Translations under genes and position numbers: made by a program
Assembly (NCBI GenBank): GCA_938092135.1
Contig: CALLJL010000008.1
Location: 279,501-343,500, forward strand
Source of the DNA: an uncultured bacterium
GTDB lineage: Bacteria; Acidobacteriota; Aminicenantia; Aminicenantales; CALLJL01
DNA: 64,000 nucleotides
Direction of reading: 5' to 3'
Shown: in pieces, positions 31,701 through 41,192 of the stretch
How the letters are laid out: the number at the start of each line of letters is the position of its first letter
How positions within the stretch are numbered: position 1 is the first letter of the stretch
The notes under the pieces: generated by a model
The model's database searches: none
What the model saw: only the letters and a program-made list of their open reading frames with translations
What the model was told of the DNA's origin: nothing

Positions 31701-34079
31701 ATGAAGGGAAAAAGAATTGAGGTCTTTCTTCCCTGGATAATTCTTTTTGTCGCCCTTGTTATTAGACTCTGGGGAATAAATTTTAGCCTTCCCTTCATTT
31801 ATCACGTCGATGAAGAGCGCTTTGCCCAGATTGCCCTAAACTATTTGCGGGGGGATCTTAATCCCCATTTTTTTCATGTTCCTTCGCTCTATACTTATTC
31901 CGTAGCTGGCCTTTGGAAACTTTATTATCTTACCGGTCATTATTTTGGCCTGGGTGGCAAATTTGATTCCATGGAGACTTTTTTATCTGGCTTCAGCCGC
32001 AATCCGACGACCTACATCATCCTTGGCCGGCTGCTCGCCGTTTTCATGAGCGTCGGCACAATCCTGGCTCTTTATTATTTGGGCAAGATTCTAGCCGGTC
32101 CATGGATAGGCTTTTTGGCTGCAATGGCTCTGATTTTCTCGCCTGAACATAACAAGATCTCCCATTATCTTGTGCCTGATGCTCCTATGGTCCTTTTTCT
32201 TGTCCTTAGCTATTTTTATATTTTTAAAATTTTTCAAAAAGGACACAAAGTTCATTATTTTCTATCCGGACTTTTTGCTGGTCTTGCCTTTACCACCAAA
32301 TACGGCGGTCATTTTCTGATCATTCCCTTGCTTTTGGCTCATCTTTTCCAATTTCTGCGGTCAAAGAAAAAATGGTGGGATATTAACCAGCATCTCGGGT
32401 TAATCATCTGGGGGATTACTTTCCTGACCATTTTTTTCCTTGGGACTCCTTTTGCTTTGCTCGATTTTCAAACTTTCTGGCGTGATTTTCGCTGGCAATC
32501 CTCGCACCTTTTCAGTCTCGGCCATTTTGGCTCTTCCACCTCTCAGCCAGCCTGGCTTTTCTATCTCCAGTATGGCTTTGCCGAAAATGCAGGTTTTCTT
32601 CTGCAATTTTTTATTTATGCTGGGATCATTCTGTTGTTAATCAAACCTCAACAGAAAAATTTAATCCTCCTTTCTTTTCCGCTCATTCTTTTTATCATCA
32701 TGGGCTTTTGGAAAACCAGAGCCACCCGATATCTTTTAAATCTGGCACCTTTCTTCATTCTCATTGGCGTCATCGGCTATGATCGTTTTTTTCAATGGGC
32801 AAGTCAGCTCCGGCCGTCTGCCTTTATTCATAGGTTTGGCCAGAAAAAACTGGCGACCTTAATTTTCTTGGGCTTGCTCCTTCCCTCAATTTGGAAGGTG
32901 ATTCGTTTCAACTATTCTCTAACGCAGGAAGATACAAGAACTGTGGCCAAACACTGGATTGAAGCCAATATTCCTCAGGGGACGAGAATTGCCCTTGAAT
33001 CTTATTGTCCCCAGATATCACGTAAGCGATACCGCATAACCTATCGCCATGCTCTCTATCAGGGAGACCTCGAATGGTTTTCCCGACGGCGCATTGATTA
33101 TCTAATCATAAGTGATATTATGTATGCTCGTTTTACCCGATTTCCCCAGGAATTCCCTGAAGAAGCAGAATTTTACGAGTCTTTAGACGAAAAAGCAGTT
33201 CTGATTAAAGTATTTGAACCCCCCTGGGATGAATATCTCATTGATCTGCATAATCCAACCCTCAAAATCTATCGACTGAGCCGTCGGCCTGATCCTGCTT
33301 TTCCTGGCTTTTTTACCCAATATGCTCAGATTATTCGCTTTAAACCCGTCGAAGGCAAAAAATGGGAAATTGCCACTTCTCTCAAAGCCACCGCCTTAAA
33401 CCAAAATGAAGAAATATTAAAAAATTTATATATAAGGGCTGTTGATAAAAAGGGCAAGGAAATTTTTTACTGGCCCTTTTATCCAAAAGAAGTAAAAGCT
33501 GGAGAAACCATTGAAAATTTTTCCTCCCAAAAAATTCCGGTTCTCAGCCGAGGAGGACAATTATATCTCGGATATGAAATTAGATTTCTTCGACTGCCTC
33601 TCCCTCAAATGCCCGATAGCTCTTTCCGCCAAGAGATGAAACTACCCATTAGAGGCGAAGATTTGCCCGAACAAGAGTCGGTGGAATTAGTTTTCGCCTA
33701 TCAAATAATGGATGGCGAAAGGGGTGAGGATTACAGTCAGAAAATCCTTCTTTGGAATAATAAAAAGAATTGGCACCTTAAAGCTACCATTTATGGCGGA
33801 GAACTTCGATATGGTAACGATGAAGTTCTTAATCCCTGGATAGAAATAAGCGATGCCCAAGGAGAGGCCAGACAAAGAATAATTATTTATCCTGGCCGGC
33901 TCGGTGCAACCGAAGGAGCAACCAGGGCTCCAGTTAAAATGGAAAAAATCCTTGGAATTCTACCTTATCCTTTCAAGCTTTTCTCTGGCTACGATTTTTA
34001 TAAAGATTTCGATTTAGCCGAGAAAGCTGGCGGTCCCATGAAAATCCAAATAGAATTGCCCTCACTTAAGCCTGATTAA
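31701..34079 (+). CDS. GT39/GT83-like integral membrane glycosyltransferase
   Basis: 792 residues. About ten to twelve membrane helices span residues 10-430. The first periplasmic loop has IYHVDEERFAQIALNYL, with the acidic residues expected at the catalytic site of ArnT/PMT-type enzymes. A second loop contains PEHNKISHYLVPDAP. Residues about 430-790 are a large periplasmic region, beta-rich at the end (LVFAYQIMDGERGEDYSQ, ATIYGGELRYG). It should use a polyprenyl-phosphate sugar like those made by the three GT2 enzymes in this window. It is not a close copy of the 25338 protein. No Shine-Dalgarno precedes the ATG. Confidence 0.83.
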   Translation: MKGKRIEVFLPWIILFVALVIRLWGINFSLPFIYHVDEERFAQIALNYLRGDLNPHFFHVPSLYTYSVAGLWKLYYLTGHYFGLGGKFDSMETFLSGFSRNPTTYIILGRLLAVFMSVGTILALYYLGKILAGPWIGFLAAMALIFSPEHNKISHYLVPDAPMVLFLVLSYFYIFKIFQKGHKVHYFLSGLFAGLAFTTKYGGHFLIIPLLLAHLFQFLRSKKKWWDINQHLGLIIWGITFLTIFFLGTPFALLDFQTFWRDFRWQSSHLFSLGHFGSSTSQPAWLFYLQYGFAENAGFLLQFFIYAGIILLLIKPQQKNLILLSFPLILFIIMGFWKTRATRYLLNLAPFFILIGVIGYDRFFQWASQLRPSAFIHRFGQKKLATLIFLGLLLPSIWKVIRFNYSLTQEDTRTVAKHWIEANIPQGTRIALESYCPQISRKRYRITYRHALYQGDLEWFSRRRIDYLIISDIMYARFTRFPQEFPEEAEFYESLDEKAVLIKVFEPPWDEYLIDLHNPTLKIYRLSRRPDPAFPGFFTQYAQIIRFKPVEGKKWEIATSLKATALNQNEEILKNLYIRAVDKKGKEIFYWPFYPKEVKAGETIENFSSQKIPVLSRGGQLYLGYEIRFLRLPLPQMPDSSFRQEMKLPIRGEDLPEQESVELVFAYQIMDGERGEDYSQKILLWNNKKNWHLKATIYGGELRYGNDEVLNPWIEISDAQGEARQRIIIYPGRLGATEGATRAPVKMEKILGILPYPFKLFSGYDFYKDFDLAEKAGGPMKIQIELPSLKPD

Positions 34080-34198
34080 AAATAGGGACACAAACATTTT
34101 TTAAACTCGAAAATAATATGAGCGGAAAACATTTAGAAAAAATATGTTCATATAAATTATTCAAATTCTGCATAAAATTTTGAAAAGGAGGGCAATAG

Positions 34199-35257
34199 AT
34201 GATCCGACTTAAAAAAGCCTTTCTTTACTTTTTATTTTGGCTTTTATTTTTATCCTCAGGATTGATGGCTCAATCAACCGAACTCCTCCCTGATGAGAAA
34301 AATACCATTGAAATCTTTCAAAAGATCTCTCCTTCTGTAGTGTTCATCACCAGCCTTGTCCTCCGTCGCGATTTTTTCACCCTCGATGTCTTTGAGATTC
34401 CCAAAGGAACCGGCAGCGGTTTTATCTGGGACAAGGAAGGTCATATTGTGACCAATTATCATGTCGTTGAAGGAGCAAGTGCCCTTAATGTCACTCTCTC
34501 AGATAACACTACCTATAATGCTCAACTTGTAGGAGTGGCACCGAGCAAAGATTTGGCTGTCTTGAAAATAAAAGCTCCGTCTCATCTTCTCAATCCTATT
34601 CCTCTTGGAACATCGGCCAATCTTCAAGTGGGCCAAAAAGTTCTGGCCATCGGTAATCCCTTTGGCCTCGACCATACCCTGACGGTCGGGGTTGTCAGTG
34701 CCCTTGGTCGGGAAATAACTTCTATGACCCAACGCAAAATTTACAATGTTATTCAAACCGATGCGGCCATCAATCCTGGAAATTCGGGAGGGCCTTTGCT
34801 CGACTCTAAGGGACGCCTCATAGGGGTTAATACCGCTATCCTGTCTCCAGCCGGTGCCTTTGCGGGAATAGGTTTCGCGATCCCTGTTGATACCGTCAAA
34901 AGAGTTGTTCCTCAGCTTATTCAGCATGGAAAATTCATAAGGCCTGGACTGGGAATTTCGGTTATGGCCGATTCTATAGCTAATCGGCTTGGTGTAAAAG
35001 GAATAATTGTTGGCCGTGTTAATCCGGAAAGTAATGCCGCCCAGGCGGGTCTAAAGGGAATCTCCCGGACTTCAAGGGGTGAATATATTTTGGGTGATAT
35101 AATTGTGGCTGTCGATGGCCACCCTGTAAGAAATTATGACGAACTGGCTTTCTTGCTTGAGAAACACGAAATCGGCGACATCGTTGAACTCGAAGTTTTG
35201 CGACAAAATAGGAAAATTAAGGTTCGCGTAAAATTAGAGGCGGTCGAGGAAGATTAA
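34199..35257 (+). CDS. HtrA/Deg-type periplasmic serine protease with one PDZ domain
   Basis: 352 residues with a strong ribosome-binding site AAAAGGAGGG before the ATG. A signal sequence or N-terminal anchor covers residues 1-24. The trypsin-like domain has the full triad: His88 in TNYHVVEG, Asp118 in KDLAVLKI and Ser196 in NPGNSGGPLL. One PDZ domain follows (about 240-350: RPGLGISVMA, VNPESNAAQAGL, GDIIVAVDGHPV). With a single PDZ domain it has the DegS/HhoB layout rather than that of two-PDZ DegP. It degrades or senses misfolded envelope proteins. It is upstream of ftsK but has its own promoter region between the genes. Confidence 0.92.
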   Translation: MIRLKKAFLYFLFWLLFLSSGLMAQSTELLPDEKNTIEIFQKISPSVVFITSLVLRRDFFTLDVFEIPKGTGSGFIWDKEGHIVTNYHVVEGASALNVTLSDNTTYNAQLVGVAPSKDLAVLKIKAPSHLLNPIPLGTSANLQVGQKVLAIGNPFGLDHTLTVGVVSALGREITSMTQRKIYNVIQTDAAINPGNSGGPLLDSKGRLIGVNTAILSPAGAFAGIGFAIPVDTVKRVVPQLIQHGKFIRPGLGISVMADSIANRLGVKGIIVGRVNPESNAAQAGLKGISRTSRGEYILGDIIVAVDGHPVRNYDELAFLLEKHEIGDIVELEVLRQNRKIKVRVKLEAVEED

Positions 35258-35340
35258 GCTAACTAAAAAAGAAAGAAAAAAGAACAGCTTCTACTCAACT
35301 TAAAAGTCATAAATTAGGCTCTATAGTAAATTACGACCTG

Positions 35341-35349
35341 TGATATAAT
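35341..35349 (+). promoter_or_regulatory. extended -10 promoter of ftsK
   Basis: TGaTATAAT, a perfect extended -10 box, 8 nt before the ftsK ATG at 35358. No Shine-Dalgarno lies between, so a leaderless ftsK mRNA is predicted. No good -35 box is visible. Confidence 0.5.
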
Positions 35350-35357
35350 AAGAAAAA

Positions 35358-37715
35358 ATGCCAAAAAAGAAAAAAGCGGCGGAAGAAAGGGGATTGTCAT
35401 CGAAAGCGGTTTCTAAAAAAAAGCGGGTCCTCTTTGAGCTGGTTGGTCTCATATCTCTGGCTTTAGCTCTTTTTGCTGCTCTTAGCCTTTTAAGTTATAG
35501 TGCTTCAGATCCTTCCTGGGCTCATTACACGCCCTCGGGAGAGAAAATCCATAACTATGGTGGAAGGGTTGGAGCTTATCTTGCTGATTCTTTATTAATT
35601 CTTTTCGGCCTGGCTGCCTTTCTTATTCCCATTCTTTTAACTGGAGTCTTTTTTCGCGGTCTCAAAGAGGCCACCTGGAAAAGATGGCTTCTCTCCCTGA
35701 CGGCTATAATTGTTCTGCTTTCAATCCTCACTCCCTTGGCAGCTCTTCTTTTCCCTCCCTTTTCCTGGGGAGGCGGAAAAATTCAACCGGGCGGCCTTTT
35801 AGGTCATCTTCTAGCTACTCTTTTTCTCAATCTCTTCAATCGGACAGGCTCCCTAATTTTTCTTGGATGCTGTCTTCTTCTTTTTCTACTGCTTACAACT
35901 GAATTTTCTCTCAAGAGAATCATGTCCGGTCTTCAAAACTTCTTTCAGCTGACCTTCAAAGAAATACATATTCGAATTACTCGCTTTAAAAGAACAAAAA
36001 TTAAAGAAAAAATGCGACAGCGAGTTCTAGAAAAATACGCTCCTCCAGTTCAGGCTCGAGAAAAATTAAAGCCCAAAGAAAAGGAGAAAAAGGTTGCCGA
36101 AAAAATTAAAGCTGAAGAAAAAATTATCGGGGCTACAGAAAAAATTGCAAGACCTGAAAAGAAGGAGCCCTCTCCCTTACCGGCTATGGCAACTTCGCTT
36201 CAAGCAAAGAAAGAAGAAAAACTCCTTTTCCCAGAGCTCGGTTCTAGGGGTGGCTACCACTTTCCACCTTTTAATCTTCTTGAACCAGGCAAAGCGGCTG
36301 AACAGATTGATAAAAATGAACTTTATGAAAAGAAGATTCGAATAGAAGAAAAACTAAAAGAATTTAAAGTGGAAGGCGAAGTTCGAGAATACCATCCAGG
36401 ACCGGTTATCACCACCTATGAGTTTTATCCCAACCCAGGTATCAAAGTGAGTCAAGTGGCCAGCCTGGCCGAAGATCTTTCTCTGGCCTTGGGGGCCGAA
36501 TCAGTAAGAATTCAAAGAATTCCTGGCAAAAGCTCGCTGGGAGTCGAAATCCCCAACAACAAAAGAGAAATAATCCGTCTTCGCGATATAATTCAATCTG
36601 AAAAATTTATTAAGTCGCCCTCCAAATTGACTTTTGCTCTTGGGAAAACAGTTCATGGCGAAGTTTATGTCACCGACCTTTCTATTATGCCTCATTTATT
36701 GATTGCGGGAGCAACTGGCACCGGAAAGAGTGTCTGCCTCAACACGCTAATTGCCAGCATTTTATATAAAGCTACTCCTGATGAAGTTAAACTTATCCTC
36801 ATTGATCCCAAACGCCTCGAATTTACCCTTTACGACGGCATCCCTCACCTGCTAAGTCCAGTGGTAAATGACCCGAAAAAAGCCGGCCCTATCCTCCTCG
36901 ATGCAGTTCGTAAAATGAAAGAACGCCTTGACCTTATGTATAAAATGAAGGTTCGCAATATTGAACAATATAATACTCTTGTTAAACAGATTCTTGAAGA
37001 AAAAAAGGGCCACTTGAGTCAAGAGGAAAAACTTAAGCCACTTCCTTATATTGTTATTATCATTGATGAGCTTGCTGAATTGATGATGGTTGGTGCCCAG
37101 GAAATAGAGTATTGTATTACCCGACTTTCCCAGCTAGCCCGGGCAGTGGGCATTCACCTGGTTATGGCCACCCAGAGGCCTTCCATTGACGTCATTACTG
37201 GCACTATCAAAAACAATTTTTCCTGTCGCATCGCCTTTCGCGTCCCCTCAAAGGTTGATTCGCGCATAATCATCGATACCGTTGGGGCAGAAAAACTTCT
37301 TGGGCAGGGCGATATGCTTTTCCTCCCCCCAAATTATCCTCGTCTGATTCGTCTCCATGGTGCCTTTATTTCTGTCCCTGAAATTTCCCGTTTGGTTAAA
37401 TTTGTCCGCGATCAGGGTCGACCTGCCTACGATGAGAACCTTATTAAAGTTATTAAGAGCACTCCCGATGAACTAGATTTTGGCTACGAAGAAAAGGATG
37501 AACTCTATGAAAAGGCCGTTGAACTTGTGCTTCTTACTGGACAAGCTTCAGCCTCCTACCTACAGCGCCGACTTAAGCTTGGTTATAATCGGGCGGCAAG
37601 GATAATCGATCAGATGGAAAGAGAAGGCATAATTGGTCCTTCCGAGGGAAGCAAACCAAGGGAAATTCTTGTTGACCCTCAGACCTTTCTTAAGCAGTTC
37701 AAAAGAGAAAGCTGA
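35358..37715 (+). CDS. ftsK: DNA translocase FtsK/SpoIIIE
   Basis: 785 residues. The N-terminal domain has four membrane helices (about residues 25-190) that place it at the division site. A charged linker rich in Lys/Glu (200-300) follows. The motor has Walker A GATGTGKSVC near residue 450, LILIDPKRLEFTLYDGIPHL, Walker B IVIIIDELAELM near 570 and ATQRPSIDVITGTIKNNFSCRIAFRV. The C-terminal gamma winged helix (TGQASASYLQRRLKLGYNRAARI) reads KOPS-type polarity sequences. It pumps chromosome DNA through the septum and activates XerCD. Length is close to SpoIIIE and short for proteobacterial FtsK. Its stop overlaps the next ATG (TGATG). Confidence 0.96.
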   Translation: MPKKKKAAEERGLSSKAVSKKKRVLFELVGLISLALALFAALSLLSYSASDPSWAHYTPSGEKIHNYGGRVGAYLADSLLILFGLAAFLIPILLTGVFFRGLKEATWKRWLLSLTAIIVLLSILTPLAALLFPPFSWGGGKIQPGGLLGHLLATLFLNLFNRTGSLIFLGCCLLLFLLLTTEFSLKRIMSGLQNFFQLTFKEIHIRITRFKRTKIKEKMRQRVLEKYAPPVQAREKLKPKEKEKKVAEKIKAEEKIIGATEKIARPEKKEPSPLPAMATSLQAKKEEKLLFPELGSRGGYHFPPFNLLEPGKAAEQIDKNELYEKKIRIEEKLKEFKVEGEVREYHPGPVITTYEFYPNPGIKVSQVASLAEDLSLALGAESVRIQRIPGKSSLGVEIPNNKREIIRLRDIIQSEKFIKSPSKLTFALGKTVHGEVYVTDLSIMPHLLIAGATGTGKSVCLNTLIASILYKATPDEVKLILIDPKRLEFTLYDGIPHLLSPVVNDPKKAGPILLDAVRKMKERLDLMYKMKVRNIEQYNTLVKQILEEKKGHLSQEEKLKPLPYIVIIIDELAELMMVGAQEIEYCITRLSQLARAVGIHLVMATQRPSIDVITGTIKNNFSCRIAFRVPSKVDSRIIIDTVGAEKLLGQGDMLFLPPNYPRLIRLHGAFISVPEISRLVKFVRDQGRPAYDENLIKVIKSTPDELDFGYEEKDELYEKAVELVLLTGQASASYLQRRLKLGYNRAARIIDQMEREGIIGPSEGSKPREILVDPQTFLKQFKRES

Positions 37716-39862
37716 TGTGGCCCTTTCGAAAGAAAAAACGCCTCCTCCGCCAGGCTCTTAAAAATAAAAATCTTCAGTTAGCCCTAGAAAGGGCTTCTAA
37801 TCATCACTGGCGGCAATATGAAAAATTAGCCGCCTCCATGCCTCTTGAAGAACTCAAGGCCAAAGCCCGGCAGATAAAAGAGGAATGCCTGGCCAATCTA
37901 CCCGCTTTGATCAAAGAATTTATTGATAAGGCCACTGAAGCTGGGTCGAAAGTTTATTTGGCTGAGTCTTCGGAGGAGGCCTTGAAACAAATCGATGAAA
38001 TCATCAGTAAGCGTCAGGCCAGATTAATAATTAAATCTAAAAGTATGGTCAGCGAGGAAATAGGCCTTAATAATTTTCTGATCCGGAAGGGGATTCAGGT
38101 TGTGGAAACGGACCTTGGGGAATGGATAGTTCAGCTTGCGGGAGAAAAGCCATCTCATATCACTGCCCCGGCTTTACATAAAACCAAAGAAGAAATTGCC
38201 TCTCTTTTAAGCCAACATCTTGGCCGCCCAGTGCCACCTGACTCAAGGGAAATTACCCGAGCAGCTCGAGATTATATGCGTCCACTTTTCTTTCAGGCAG
38301 ATATAGGTATTAGCGGAGCTAATCTGGCAATTGCTGAATCGGGGACTCTGGTCATCATCAGCAACGAAGGTAACGCCAGACTCGTTACTTCTCTCCCGCC
38401 TGTTCATATCGCCATATTCACTGTGGAGAAAATCGTCGCCACAATGGAACAGGCTGTTACTCTTATAAAAGCCCTTGTGACTTCTGCCAGTGGTAAGCCC
38501 TTAACTTCCTATGTTTCTTTTATCAGCGGTCCGAGTTCAACCACAGATATTGAGAAGGAGCAGGTCATTGGAGTTCACGGACCTGAAGAATTGCATATCA
38601 TTATTCTTGATAATGGCCGACTGGCAATAGCTGAAAGCGAAAAATATCGGGAAATTTTAGCCTGCCTTAAATGTGGCGGCTGCATGCTCGTCTGTCCTAT
38701 TTTTCAGATTCTGGGCGGCCATGTCTTTGGGGGCCCAGTTTACCCCGGTGGTATTGGCCTCCTTTTCTCTTTCATGACAAGGTCTACCGACGAAATTTCC
38801 TTTCTTCTTTCCCTATGTGCCGATTGCAAAAAATGCGAAAGCTTTTGCCCCGTAGGGATTCATACAGGGGAATTGCTTTTAAGGTTGAAAAATGACCTCG
38901 GTCCTGGTTGGGGAGAAAAGATTCTTTCATTTTTCATGCGGAAAAAAAACATTTTAGATAAGTTTCTTAAGCTTTTGAGTGTTGGCCAAAAATTTTGGAG
39001 TAAAGAAGCTCACTGGAAGCCCCTGCCAATTATCTGGATAAAGGATAAGAGAATCCCTTTAATAAAAATTGACTCCAGAAACAGAAAGAAAGAAAAACAA
39101 AGGCTGCCCAAAGAAAGGCCACGTGTGTATCTTTTCGAGGGCTGTCTCAATCGTTTCTTTTTCCCTGAAATAACCGAAAGAGTTGGACATTCTCTGGAAA
39201 CATTGGGCTTTGAACCTCATGTTTCAGCCGATCAGGTTTGCTGTGGAGCGCCCAGTTTTCATCTTGGTGATCAAGCCGGTCTGAGAAAACTTCTTGATCA
39301 AAACCTGAATTCCTGGAAAAGAGAAAATCCTTCCATAATTCTTACCTTCTGTCCCACTGGATATCATGTTTTAAAAAAAATTTATCCCCAAATAGAACCC
39401 GAAGCCAGGGTCTTCGAATCAAGAATTTATGACCTAATTTCTTTCGCTGAAAGTTTAGGCCTTCGTCTGAATGCGGAGAAATCCCTTCGAGACAAGCGCA
39501 TTTTTTACCATCCCCCCTGTCATCTATTAGCCAGAGGCGAGAAATTAGAGGAAAGAGTATCTTTATTAAAAAAAGCTGGTCTTCCAATAATAATTGAAGG
39601 AAAGCAGCCCGCTTGCTGTGGTTTTTGCGGTGTTTTTTCTTTCCGTCATCCTCAGGTAGCGGCCAGGCTTTGGAAGAAAAAAAAGGCAAAAATTATCTCC
39701 TTTAATCCAGAAATTATCATTACCGAATGCCCTGGCTGTCTTTTCCAGCTTAAATCAGGACTTATCGAAGGGAAAGAGATTAAAGGAATCTACCATCTCG
39801 CTGAAATAATTACTTTCGAAGCCACGGAGGAAAAAAAGCCGGGGCTTGCCTTTCTTCAGTGA
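37715..39862 (+). CDS. LutB-LutA-type fusion: LUD domain, two 4Fe-4S motifs and two CCG domains
   Basis: 715 residues. Residues about 60-300 form a LUD (LutB/LutC) domain (GVQVVETDLGEW-like segment, ADIGISGANLAIAESGTL, GPSSTTDIEKEQVIGVHGP). Two ferredoxin-type clusters follow: CLKCGGCMLVCP near 320 and CADCKKCESFCP near 370. The C-terminal third has two CCG domains (VCCGAPSFHLG near 510; ACCGFCGVFSF near 630) like the LutA/GlpC/HdrB cysteine-rich domains. In Bacillus LutA and LutB are separate subunits of an L-lactate oxidation complex; here both are in one chain. It probably oxidises lactate or another hydroxyacid. It overlaps ftsK by 1 nt; no LutC or lactate permease is nearby. Confidence 0.88.
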   Translation: MWPFRKKKRLLRQALKNKNLQLALERASNHHWRQYEKLAASMPLEELKAKARQIKEECLANLPALIKEFIDKATEAGSKVYLAESSEEALKQIDEIISKRQARLIIKSKSMVSEEIGLNNFLIRKGIQVVETDLGEWIVQLAGEKPSHITAPALHKTKEEIASLLSQHLGRPVPPDSREITRAARDYMRPLFFQADIGISGANLAIAESGTLVIISNEGNARLVTSLPPVHIAIFTVEKIVATMEQAVTLIKALVTSASGKPLTSYVSFISGPSSTTDIEKEQVIGVHGPEELHIIILDNGRLAIAESEKYREILACLKCGGCMLVCPIFQILGGHVFGGPVYPGGIGLLFSFMTRSTDEISFLLSLCADCKKCESFCPVGIHTGELLLRLKNDLGPGWGEKILSFFMRKKNILDKFLKLLSVGQKFWSKEAHWKPLPIIWIKDKRIPLIKIDSRNRKKEKQRLPKERPRVYLFEGCLNRFFFPEITERVGHSLETLGFEPHVSADQVCCGAPSFHLGDQAGLRKLLDQNLNSWKRENPSIILTFCPTGYHVLKKIYPQIEPEARVFESRIYDLISFAESLGLRLNAEKSLRDKRIFYHPPCHLLARGEKLEERVSLLKKAGLPIIIEGKQPACCGFCGVFSFRHPQVAARLWKKKKAKIISFNPEIIITECPGCLFQLKSGLIEGKEIKGIYHLAEIITFEATEEKKPGLAFLQ

Positions 39863-40833
39863 ACAAAGGGAACGCGAAAATGATGAAGGGCCTGTGATCT
39901 GGCCTTCTGCCATCTCTCTTTTGGAATGGAAAGAAAAATATCCACAATGGCTGGGTCAAATTGAGAGCCGCTGCCTTTTTCTATTTCCAGCGCCGCTGCT
40001 TCAAATGGCCGACCAGGACGGTAGGGCCGATTAGAGGTAATAGCATCCAGAGTATCAGCTAAAGAAAAAATACGGGCAGCCAGGGGAATTTCTTCTCCTT
40101 TTAATCCAAAGGGGTAACCCTGACCATTAAACCATTCATGATGATACAGAACGATTTCATTGGCCCCCTTGAGAAAGGGATATTCCTGAAGCAAAAGATA
40201 TCCCACAAGAGGGTGTTCTTTAATTATCTCTCTTTCTAGCGGGGTCAAGAAATCGGGTTTTGAGAGAATCGAGGCTGGAAGGCCTATTTTACCGATATCA
40301 TGGAGTAAGGCTCCCCTTTCAAGATCAATAAGAAAATTATCGTCTTCAATACCCATAGCCCTCGCCATTAAAAGAGCATAGGCAGCAACAAACTGACTAT
40401 GACCTAAATTGTCTTCATTATCATCAGTTAAAGCAATAAGATAGATAAGCTGAGAATTGAAAAAAATTTGAGAAGAGTTCTCCCAAAAAGGGTAATCCAG
40501 TGAATTATAATCGACGACAGACTTATACCACTCATAAAGCGAACGGAGGGCCATTCTTGCTTTTTCAAGTTTAGCTAATCGAAGATAATAGCCATCCCAA
40601 TCTTTGGCACCACCAAGTAAAAAATCCCTTTGATCTTGTCTGGATTCAAAATAATCCGCCGCTGAAATTGAGCTAACGTCAAGTAAACGGAAAAACTCTA
40701 TTTCTTTTCCAGTTTTGACTGTAAATCTCGGGGAATAAATGGATTTTTTCCCTTGAGCATCTTCAAGAATCAACGTAACTGCCAGGTCAAAAACCTCTCT
40801 TTTGTCTTCGTAGGACAAATGTGGCTTTTTCAT
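39856..40833 (-). CDS. HD-GYP domain phosphodiesterase
   Basis: 325 residues. The first 130 residues match no domain I recognise. The C-terminal HD-GYP domain is complete: GHSQFVAAYALLMA near residue 145, LLHDIGKIGLP near 175, KEHPLVGYLLL, then HHEWFNGQGYPFGLKGEEIPL (the HHE and GYP motifs) and ARIFSLADTLDAITSNRPYR. Such enzymes hydrolyse cyclic-di-GMP (some act on cGAMP). All metal-binding residues appear intact, so it is likely active. No receiver or transmembrane domain is present. Its start overlaps a small upstream frame by 4 nt (ATGA), and its end overlaps the LUD-fusion gene on the opposite strand by 7 nt. Confidence 0.92.
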   Translation of the reverse strand: MKKPHLSYEDKREVFDLAVTLILEDAQGKKSIYSPRFTVKTGKEIEFFRLLDVSSISAADYFESRQDQRDFLLGGAKDWDGYYLRLAKLEKARMALRSLYEWYKSVVDYNSLDYPFWENSSQIFFNSQLIYLIALTDDNEDNLGHSQFVAAYALLMARAMGIEDDNFLIDLERGALLHDIGKIGLPASILSKPDFLTPLEREIIKEHPLVGYLLLQEYPFLKGANEIVLYHHEWFNGQGYPFGLKGEEIPLAARIFSLADTLDAITSNRPYRPGRPFEAAALEIEKGSGSQFDPAIVDIFLSIPKERWQKARSQALHHFRVPFVH

Positions 40834-41042
40834 GGCCCTATTCTCCGGCGCAATGATTTAGTCATTTTAGACCGGTATTTTTCGGAATTTCTTTGAATCT
40901 CAACCGAATCCATCTTTGAGCTTAAAGGGCAGGTGTTAACCAGAACAAAGCCTCTTTCCACCAAGTACTTTTCCATCAAAAAAATAAATTTTTCCTCACT
41001 GTTAACAACAGCATAAATTTTCTCATGACGACAACGATTCAT
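40830..41042 (-). CDS. small hypothetical protein coupled to the HD-GYP gene
   Basis: 70 codons from an ATG at 41042 to a TGA that overlaps the HD-GYP start (ATGA), the usual sign of translational coupling. The product begins MNRCRHEKIYAVVNSEEKFI, is mixed-charge, and ends in a basic tail (KYRSKMTKSLRRRIGP). I recognise no domain. The first 40 residues have the pattern of a short alpha/beta fragment (YAVVNSEEKFIFLMEKYLVERGFVLVN), possibly the remains of, or a link to, a receiver-like sensor for the HD-GYP protein. No clear ribosome-binding site precedes it. Confidence 0.5.
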   Translation of the reverse strand: MNRCRHEKIYAVVNSEEKFIFLMEKYLVERGFVLVNTCPLSSKMDSVEIQRNSEKYRSKMTKSLRRRIGP

Positions 41043-41192
41043 TTATCTACTCGGTATTCTTTTTAGTCGCCAAAAAAGTAAGAATCAGAAAAAAACCTGA
41101 ATTTAGAGGCAGAGAGCGGCCAAGATTCCAATTATGAGGCAGTGGTCCAGGCCAGATTTTTAGTCTAAACACTTAGATAAACAAGATTTTTC

